Shown here one piece after another: positions 50,301 through 61,200 of a stretch of 64,000 bases of DNA (position 1 is its first letter; each line of letters begins with the position of its first letter). The position numbers were made by a program, and so were the translations under genes. The DNA is from Tenrec ecaudatus (Eukaryota; Chordata; Mammalia; Afrosoricida; Tenrecidae), in the NCBI RefSeq assembly GCF_050624435.1, contig NC_134539.1, positions 147,158,525-147,222,524 on the forward strand, read 5' to 3'. The notes beneath the pieces are model-generated. The model was not told where the DNA came from, did no database searches, and saw only the letters and a program-made list of their open reading frames with translations.

Positions 50301-53300
50301 TGAGTTCAACTCAATAGTGGCCCTGTGGGTAACACAACCAAACCCTGCCCTGTCCTGTGCTAAGCACGCACAATTGCTTTTTAAGTCTGAGCCCACGGTT
50401 GCAGGCCTGATGTGTCAGTCCCTCTTTATCAGGGCCTTCCCCTTTCTTGCTACCCCTCCACTGTACCAAGCCTGGTGCCCTTTTCCAGGGACTGGTCTCT
50501 CCTGATGACATGTCCAAAGTAAGTGAGGCGAAGACTTGCCATCCTTGTCGCTAAGGAGCATTCCAACTATACTTCCTCCAAACCAAAACTGTTTGCTTGT
50601 TCTTTTGGGAGTCCATGGTACTTTCAGGATTCTTCAACCGCTATAATAATAATAATAATATTTATTAGTTGCTATTAAATTATGAAGTTGACATTTTAGA
50701 TATTTGTTAATACGCTATGTTTGTCTTTGAGTCAGAATTGACTGGATAGCAGTGGATTTGGTTAATTGGTATGATCTCTAAGTATTAATTCAACCTACTA
50801 TTTTGCTAATGCTAAGTAGTTTTAACTTCCCTTCCTAGGATCAGTTACCGTCTATAATAGAAATCTCGCTGACCTGCAAGATCTTGAGGAAGTCCAAAAT
50901 ATCACTGGCGTTTGTCCTCAATTCAATGTCCAAATTGACATGCTCACTGTGAAGGAAAACCTCAGGCTGTTTGCTAAAATAAAAGGGATTCAGCCACAAG
51001 AAGTGGAACCAGAGGTAGATGCCCATGCTTGGATTAAACTTAACTGCCCCCCATTATTACTGAGTTAATTCATGACCACAGACTCTCCTGCAGTTATGCC
51101 TGGCTATGGATTAAAGTCAAGGAACTCCTAGCCAACAATAACTATAGTTTTAATGGGCATTTAAAACTACACAATAGAAGTCATTTTCAATTATGTACAT
51201 ATATCGACAGGTACAAAGAATTCTATTGGAATTGGACATGCAAAACCTTCAGGATAGCATTGCTCAAAATTTAAGTGAAGGCCAAAAAAGAAAGTTGACC
51301 TTCGGAATTGCCATTTTAGGAGACCCAAAGGTAAGTGAGATGAGGCAAATTATCAATGAAAGCTCTTTTTATCACGGACAATATCAGGCTTCTCTTTGCA
51401 AAGATTTCATTGTTCCAACAGAAGACAAGACCAAAAATTATCTTCAAGGTGAGATGTGCTATAATAGAATGAAGTTGTGTATAAGGCCCTTATTTTAAAT
51501 TTTAAACTTGATTGTAAAATAGAATATGATTTTGTTTTTATCAGATGTTATAAGACAATTTACTAGGTTCTGCAGAGAAACTGACAGGATTAACTACGAA
51601 TAAGCCTATAGAGGGTAAATGGCTGGTTAGTCATTATTATGGCGTAGTGGTTATGCCTTGACCTTCTAATTTCAAGGTCAGCAATTTGAAATCACCATCC
51701 ACTCCTAGAAAGAAAGATAGGGATTTCTACTCCCTAAAGAGTTAGGGTCTCAGAAACTCACAGGGGCAGTGCTACCCTGTCCTACAGGGTTTCTGTGAAT
51801 TAGAAGCAACTCAATGGCCGTGAGGGTTTTTTTGGTATGCCACTGTTATGACTACGTGGTTATAAAGGTTTCTGTGTAAGACAGACATCACTAATCTATC
51901 TTGATCCTCTGTAGATTTTGCTATTAGATGAACCGACGGCTGGCTTGGATCCCTTTTCAAGACACCAAGTGTGGAACTACCTGAAGGAGCGTAAATCAGA
52001 CCACGTGATTCTCTTGAGTACCAGTTTCACTGATGAGGCGGACATCCTGGCTGGTCATTTCTGGTTTCATTTAAGTCATGTCTATCCCCGGGGCAAGAGA
52101 CCCATCCTCATTTCCCATTCCATCACAGTCTGGTAGATACCAGGATAGAGCCCCATAGTGGGGTTCTCCACAGGCTATACCTTCAACTTATTATATACAC
52201 AAATGAAAACATTATCGTTTGCTTTCAGGTCAACTATTGATTAATTTAAGCATCCAAATTGTGTTCAATAGACCCACCCATATAGTTGAAAACCATCCAC
52301 TCATTCTTTAGCATCCAAAATAAAGAATATGCCCATACCACATTTTAAAGGAAATATTTGAGGGAATGGAACTAGATTGGCATTCGTGAGTTCACATGAG
52401 TACATAAGTTTTAATGTGGAATTAGAAGCAAGTAGAAGCAGTTATACCCCATGAAGCCCCGGTGGCATAGTGGGTTATGACTTGGGTTGCTAACCTCAAG
52501 GTCAGTGGTTCAAATCTACTGCTACTACATGGGGGGAGGGGGGAATGAAGCTTTCTATCCTTACAAAGATTTATAACCTTGGAAACCCTCAGAAAGCACT
52601 CTGCCTCTATAAGATCACTAGGAGTCGTAATGGACTCAGTGGCAGTCGGTTTGGGTTTTATATCCCACAGAAAGTGCTGTCAATCTGAGCTTGGCTTTCT
52701 CACCTATATTTCCTCCCAAGGGAAGAACCAACCCCGAATCCTTCTTCTCACTTGGTTCCCTCTATTCAGATAGAAAAATGATCATGTCCAACGGGAGACT
52801 GATGTGTGCGGGCTCATCTCTCTTTCTGAAGCGACAATGGGGTCTTGGATATGACCTAAGGTACAGACTCTGGGGGCGGGCTCGGTAGAGACGTATGTTT
52901 TCAAGATCGGTTTATCAATGCAGTAGAGCATCTCAATGTGAGGTGACGGAGAGTGGACCTTGTGTTTCATCTCTTTCATGCTAGATTGTTCACCGCTTTT
53001 TCTCCAAGGATTTGTCTGCCCTTCTGCCTCTTTGTAACTTCATGAATGCCCATGACAGGCACAGTTTCTGCATCGTGATCCAAGTCTGACGATTCAAAGC
53101 AGAACGACTCATGTTCCACATTTTCCGAGAGCTAATCTGTGCTGCCTGAACCTCTCCGTTCTTTCTTCCTTCCAATATCATTGTATTTTCTTTGTCAGAC
53201 AAAAACAATCCAGTCATATGCTTCCTTCCTGTCCTAGATTATAAAAAGTCAAGTCATTTTATAATCTAGTCTCCATGAGGAGTTTATCTAGTGGTGGAGA

Positions 53301-56300
53301 ATAAAGAGGATTGGACTACTCTGTCCCTATAAGATAAATGACCAACTATATGACCAGGCTAAAAGGAACGGAAAACAAACAAACTCTAAAGAGCAAACAA
53401 ATCGCAGACAAAGGCTAAATTTCCCCTGTTGTTAGGTGCCTTCCAGTCAGTTCTGAGTCACAGGGACCGTATGGAATGAACCTCTGTGCACAGCAGAAGG
53501 AAGCCCTGCCTGCCCAGTTTACACCATTGCCTCCGTTGTTAAGTCCGAGCCCTTGCTGCGGCCGCTGTGTCAAATCATCTCCTGGAGTCTTCTTATTTTT
53601 CCAGCGCCCTTCTACTTTTACTAAGCCCGAGGTTCTTTTCCAGGACCGGGTGTCTCCTGATAATGCGTCCAAAGTAAATGAGCCTCACTGTCCTCGAGTC
53701 TAAGGAGCATTCTGGCTGTACTTCTTCCAAGACAGATTGGGTTGTTCACTTGGAAGCCCATGGAACTTCCAGTACTCTTTCCCAGAACCGTAATTCAGAG
53801 GCATAGATTCTTTTTCAGTCTTCCATAGTCAATGGCCAACTTTCACATACCTACAGGGCAATTGACAATACCATGGCTTGCCTTAGGCTCACCTTAGCCC
53901 TCAAAGCAACACCCTTTCCCTTACTGGCTACTATTTTCTGAATGCTACATGATCTGGTGCACTAACTATCTTTCCTAAGAAATCTATTTCGCCTATTGTT
54001 TGTACCTCCTCCTGATCATCCTCATACTTTATACAATTTAAATTATATTATGTGTTTGTCTGTACATCTACAATTTTCTGAATTTATACATGGGAGAAGA
54101 ATGGAGCTATCTACCTCTGTAAAGAGGTACAGTCTTAGAAACTCACAGGGGCAGTTCTACCCTGTTCTCTAGAGTCTCTATGAGTGGCATCAGCTCGATG
54201 GCAGTGAGTTTGTTTTTTGTTTCTTATATAATTTTATTGGGGGCTCGTACAACTCTTATCACAATCCATACATGCATCCATTGTGTCAAGCACACTTGTA
54301 CATTTGTTGCCATCATCATTCTAAACACATTTGCTTTCTACTTCAGCCCTCGATATCAGCTCCTCATTCCCTCCCTCCATCCCCACTCCCTTGTCCCTCA
54401 TGAACCCTTGATAATTCATAAATTATTATTATTTTGTCATATCTTACACTGTCTGATATCTCCCTTCACCCACTTTTCTGTTGTCCATCCCCCAGGGAGG
54501 AGGTTATATGTAGATCCTTGTAATTGGCTCCCCCTTTCTACCCCACCTTCCCTCCACCCTCCCAGTATTGCCACTCTCACCACTGGTCCTGAAGGGTTCA
54601 TCTGTCCTGGATTCCCTGTGTTTCCAGTTCCTATCTGTGCCTCTGGTCTAGCCGGATTTGTAAGGTAGAATTGGGATCTTGATAGTGGGTGGGAAGAAAG
54701 CATTAGAGAAATAGAGGAAAGTTGTATGTTTCATCATTGCTACCCTGCACCCTGATTGACTTGTCTCCTCCCTGCAACCTTTCTGTAAGGGGATTTCCAA
54801 TTGCCTACAGATGGGCTTTGGGTATCCAGTCTGTACTCCCCCTCATTTACAATGATATGATTTTTTGTTCTTTGATGGAGTTTGGTTTTTTATTTGAGTT
54901 ATGCACCTTCTATTTATATATCATAAGACCATGCAAACTAATAGCGTTATTATCATCTTGATTTATTTGTACCATATGGCCAAGTAACATAGTACTCAAT
55001 AAATATCTCGCAATGATACAATGGTGAAAGTGTCCCTGACTGGTATGTCCTTTTCAATATTAGTTTGCACAGAAATGAAATGTGTGATCCAGAAGAAATA
55101 ACATCCTTCCTTAAACATCACATCCCTGAAGCAAACTTAAAAACGCAAAGTCAAGATAAGCTTGTGTACACACTACCTGCAGAAAGGATGAGTGCATTCG
55201 CAGGTAATTTAGATACTATGACAACGGAATGGAAGTGGGAGACAAAAGTCTACACTCATACTATCATGTCCCCATCTAATGGGCTTGAGTTTGGTTGGAT
55301 ATTGCTTTCTTCCATAGAAGCAGAATCTGAGGGGAAGGTTTGACTGTGATTGATTTATGAGATCATTAGAAATAGCAGCTGGGGTTGAGGCATGAGCTAG
55401 GGAAGGAAAGGAGGAAGCCCACGAGGGCTGTGTTTTAAAGCAAGTTAGTGAGGTGGACACCTGAGGGTTAGGCACACTGGCATGGGGAAGATGGTGCTAT
55501 GCTGATGGCTTGCATTTCCAGAAAAAGTATGACAGGAAGCCCATGAGCTGAGAAGAGAGGGTGGTGTGCCTAAGATTTCATTTGAGAGAGGTCTGAAAAC
55601 AGTCATGTCAGGAAATGAGAGGGTTATAATGAAATGTTGCTTTTGATTCGGGTGATGACATTCTAGATGCATATTTTTCCTGAATGATTTCCTGCATCCT
55701 ATTTTAATAGATGTGAATTGGACAGGTTTAGCTATCTATGTGTTTTGTTTTTTAAACACATCTGTAACTTATGTTATCTTAGACCTTTTCGGTGGTCTTG
55801 ACAAGTGCTGTGGCCAGGGAATAAGGAGTTACGACATTTCCACCTCAACTCTGAGTGAAGTCTTGATGAAACTAGAAGGGAAATCAACTGTGAGACAAGG
55901 TAAATCCCTTTGTATCATTCATAAAAAGCAAATTCCCATGAGCACGTATCAATTTAGTGTTTATAACTTCTTAAGTATCATTTAGAGTACCAGGGGTCCT
56001 CAAACTATGGCCCGCGGGCTGCATGGGGCCCGCCGAGGACATTTATCTGGCCCACTGGGTGTTTTTGCCTCATTTAAAAAATTCCAAAATAAGATATGTA
56101 AGTGTGCATTGGAATTTGTTCATAGTTTCTTTTTTTAAGCTATAGTCTGGCCCTCCAACGGGTCGGAGGGACAGTGAACTGGCTCTTGTTTAAAAAGTTT
56201 GAAGACCCCTAAATTTGAGACTCAAGGATGTGATGAAGTCCAAATTGACTCTGCTGTTTTGCAAGTACCACTAGAAGCATCCCTGGTGCTATTGTGCTTA

Positions 56301-58240
56301 GCACTGGGCGGTGAGACGCCAGGTCTGCAATTCAAAATCACCAGCTACCTCAAGGGAGAAACACTGCACTTTAGACTTCTGTAAAGAGTTACAGTCTCAA
56401 TTAAAAAAAGAAAGAGTTCTGCTCTTTTCTGTAGAAATCACTGAATCAGCACTGACTCCATTGTAGTGAGCATTTTGAGTCTCACCGTTTCTAGCAAGCA
56501 CACAGATGACTTCTTGGAATCTACCAATTTGCTCTTGAGAAACTTTTCATCTCCACCTTTAGCAGCTTCCTCATGCCCCTCAGTGGCTCATTGCTTCTAG
56601 GGTACTTGGGTTTGTGAAAAAGATTTTGATCATAATACATTGAGCCATAAAATCTGAGCAAGTTTTTCTTATAAAAGTTTTTTTACTTTGTCCATGTATG
56701 AAAATTCCACTAAGGTCTTAATGAGAAGCCGCCTTGGGATTGCCTCCTGTCTAGTTTAATGGTGATACTAATCACAATTCCCATATACAGTGTTCTTGGT
56801 CAATAAAACTAGCCATGGGGCAGTACCTTGAAAGAAACATGAGGCTGTCTTCCTGTAAAGATTTACCATCTCGCCGTGTGTCTGAACCAACTATGGCAGT
56901 GACTTGTTTGTTTGTTGCTATTCAATGGACTTGAATCATATCAAAACTTAAAAGAATTTACTAACGTCTGATCTCATGATAGCCCGCTTTTGAGGAGGGA
57001 GATAAAGTCCCATATAAAACAATATCCGGAGAGATCTCATGGTATCTCCTCCGTGAGAATATTCCACTATCATTTCCCACCTATTTGTTTATTGAATTAC
57101 TTTCCTATAATAAACTCTTCAACAACTGTCACTGGCACCCTTTTACAGTCAAGAGAATCTGATCTAAGGGTGGTTATGTGATTTACCTCAAATTAAATGC
57201 TAATAAGTCATTATATAGGATTCATGTGCAGGTATAAAGGTTCAGGACCTGGGGACCCTTCACTGACACTACTAAATCGCCGATGCTTTGAGATATTTGA
57301 GATTTCCACATCATGGGCCAACATGACTCTTCTAACGCCAAAAGACCCACACTTGTTTGTGTCATCTGCTAATGAACATTGCTGGGGAGTGATATTTAAA
57401 TTGACACCCATGTTTTCATAGCAGACCTTCCGGCATTTATTACTGACCTTTACGAAGGAAAGCACGTGTGCTAGTCTGGGTCAACTAGAGACACAAATCC
57501 ATGGACACACAGATGGATATAAGAAAGAGATTTACATACAAGAGGAATTGACATTGAGAAAACATCCCAGCCCAGTCCAGTCCAAGGCCATAAGTCTGAT
57601 ATTAGCCCATCTGTCTGATACCAATCTATAAAGTCCTCTTCAGACTCACGAAACACATGCAATGAAGCAAATGCAGGACGATCACAATCCTGTGGGTAGA
57701 AAGTCTTTGGGTCCAGTGGGGTTGTAAGCATCTCAGTGCTTGCAGGGGTCTCTCTCTGGCTTCTCCGGCTTCTGAGGTCTGGTTGCGTCCATGTGACTTG
57801 TCTTCTGCAATGTCGCCCAGGGAGTGACAGAGAGAGGTGTCTTCCTCCTCCAAGAAGGAAGTCCCAGATTTCCCAGAATTCTCGGGAGAAGGCCATGCCC
57901 ACACAGAAGTCTCATTGGCTATCTCCAGGTTGACTAGGGCTCGACTCCGCTCCCACACTCTTCATCCTTGAAATTGACACCAGATTAGGTGACCACCACA
58001 GCTTGCTTGAAAACTCTCAGAATAGGATTACATATGGAACTTTCCATTCCCTGATTAAGACTGGATATAGTGAGATCACTCTTTAGATGTGAATCCAATA
58101 TATTTTATCATTGAATAGAGCACCATAAATAAACAAAATTTGTTTTGTTATATTCTTTGCATTGTAACCACAGACAGACATTCTGAGACAATTTACAATA
58201 CTACTAAAAAGAGAAAATGCGGTGCTTCAACATGGCATTC

Positions 58241-58274
<34 letters not shown>

Positions 58275-61200
58275 GAACAAGCAGGGGAGGAAGGAGACCC
58301 AGGAAGCCACCAGGAAGTGGATCCAGCTTGCTCTGCTCCTCCGGAAATGCAGAATCTTACTCAAAGTGGCATGGCTCTGTGGCGACTACAAGTCTGTGCC
58401 ATCGCACGGCTCCAGTTCTTGAAGCTCAAACATGGGAAGAGAACCCTCTTGACCTTGTGAGTACGAGTCCCTCAGCATTGTGGGAAGAGTTTTGGAAGAG
58501 GTTCAAGCTGGAGGAGCCTTCAAAACTAGTGTGTGCTTCCCAACATTCCTGCCAGGAGAGAAACGCAACATTTGATTCTGGTTCATTTCAGTTTGACTCA
58601 GTGCTGTGAATTTGCCTTTTCACCCCAGAAATACTGAAATAGCATCTATATTTTAACAAGATCCCCAACTGATGCTTATAGCTTGCCAGATTGTGCTGTG
58701 GGTTAGGACTGGGGTTGTTAATTCCAAGGTGGGTGGTTCAAATCCACCAGCTGTGCTAAGGTACAACAATGAGGCTACCTGCTCCTATAAGATTTATCAT
58801 CAGAACTCTACGTGGGATCACTGTGGATAAGAACGTACTAGATAGCAGTGGGTTTGGTTTGGGTACAAACAATCTCATACAAGCATTGCCTGGAGATCGT
58901 GTTAACAAACAGATTCTGATTCAATATGTAGATTCTGATTTAGTATATCTGAATTTATTGGGAGTAAAATGCAAATCCTCAGGAGTTGAATTGGAATGAA
59001 CCAAGACCTAATTTTGCTGGCAGTGTTTACACACATTTAGCATGTGGTTAGGATTATTCACATGTGTTTAGTCATCCTACGTTGGTAGCTCAATGTTTGT
59101 TTGCACAGTGATGTCTTTTAGTACTTCAGCATGCTAATTTATGACTGTCACACACTAAGTTCCCAGAAACATGGCTTAACTCTATGGTGGGATGACCGTG
59201 AATCCATTAAACCTCTAGAAATTCATACAGCAATGTCTCTTTGTTGTTAGACTAGTGATGCTTGGAATTGCCATGCTGCCTTTCACGGTGGACAATTTAC
59301 TTATTGCCATATTAAATAAAAATGGCCACTTGGAATTCAAACCTGAATTGTATTTCCTTTCTCCTGGTCAAATCTCCAAGGAGCCGCTTACCAGCTTACT
59401 GATCATCAATAACACAGGTGAACCAAAAAATGAAATTTAAATCCAGAAAATAATGGTTACTATTATTGAATAGCATATTCTTGGGAAAGCGCATGGTAAA
59501 AGAAGGCAAGGAGGACCTGGGCTTTATAAATTGAACTCATCAGAAATGGGGCAGGAAATTAACTCTGATTTGCCGGTTGATGAGGTGAGACCGCCTTGCC
59601 GAGCTAAGCTACCTCTCTACCTGCTGACCTTAAGACGTTATGTCTGAGAGAAATAATCTTTTTTCCTAATTGAGCAACTTGATTTTGAGATCTATGAGAA
59701 GATTTCTGTGTCATGGGCCAACATGACTCTTGTAATGCCCCCAAACCCACAATCGTTTGTGTGATCTAATGAACATTGCCTTTTCATTGTGTTGGGGAGT
59801 GATCTTTAAGCCCAGACCCATGTTTTCTTGCTTTTCTATGGCCTTCTGCGTTGACTTCCTTCTAGGATCCAATATTGAAGATTTTATACACTCACTGAAA
59901 CGTCAAAACATACTTTTGGAAGTAGATGACTTCAAAAATAAAAATGGCACTCAAGACCTCTCCTATAACGGAGTCATCATTGTGTCGGGTAACCGGAAGG
60001 TATGTTTGTCTCTGTCCTCTAGTTGTATGAAAACAACAACACCAACAACAACTTTTTAATGCTGCATTTCTGCTGCTTTAAAATTGCACAGAGTCAACTC
60101 AGTCAGGGTACAGCAACTCTTTACAATTCCACCCCCCCAACCCCCCGTGGAATTGGTGGTGGTTTCATTCAAACTGATGACCTTGGGGTTCACAGGACAA
60201 AGTGGGATCACTGTGCCCCAGGGCTCCTACTCAAATCATATTACAATTCATTTATTCACTCCTTCCACATGGGAGAAAGCAAGCGCCTGGTAAAGTCATT
60301 TATCTTGAACACGCTCACATAGCTTGAACGAAGCCCTTTTAAGGGCTCACATATCAAGAGCTTATCTCTGTGCTTTTAGAATCAAGAATTCATATTTTTG
60401 TGGGTTTTTGTTTCATTACAAGGATTATAGGTTTTCCGTGGTGTGCAATATCAAGAGACTTCACTGTTATCCTGTGCTTATGAACATTGTCAGCAATGGG
60501 CTACTTGGTATGTTCAATCACGCCGAATCGATTCGCATCGAAAGAGACTCGCTGGAGTGGATAGTAAGTACTGCATTTACACATTATGAACAATCAGGGA
60601 ATGACAAAAAAGCCTCTCTGTTTTCATTTTAGCTTTTACATATGAATAGCTCATTGTGAATCGTAAAATACATGATGCTAGAATAAAATCATTGGGCTTC
60701 CCCCCGCCCCCTAGTATGTTAGTATCAGAGACTTCTTATGGTCAATACCTTGTGTAAGGTCATTTTCTTCTGGAAAATCTGCTGTGGTTATACATATTTA
60801 TTGAAGACGTGTAGTAGAGAGCGGGGGGCAGTGAACCCTGAATTGAAAATCAGTGGGACTCATAATTCAGAATTTCATAAATCTAATAGCATATGCTTAA
60901 TGGACTTTCCATTGACTAAGCGGATAGTGAATTGACTGTGGAAGCAGAATGTGAACCGCCATGCTTTTGGATCGATTGCTTGCAGCTGCATGTTCAGAGT
61001 TCTGAGGTGCAGTGGTTAAGCGCGTGGTAGCTAACCAAAAGGTCAGTGGTTGGAACCCACCAAACTTTTGACTCCATGGGAGAAAAGTTTGGCAATTCAT
61101 AAAGACTCTAGCTTTGGAAACCATATGGGGCAGTTCCACTCTGTCCCACAGGGGTTTATATTTGTTTGACTTTGTTGTTATTGATTACTGATGAGTTTGG

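Noticed and set aside
54180-54668. 162-codon forward ORF
   Set aside because: It is an antisense reading of a LINE 3' UTR; the same sequence family occurs in five other places with broken frames.
57471-57958. Overlapping reverse ORFs of 110-143 codons
   Set aside because: They lie in an interspersed repeat also found near 16800 and 32700.
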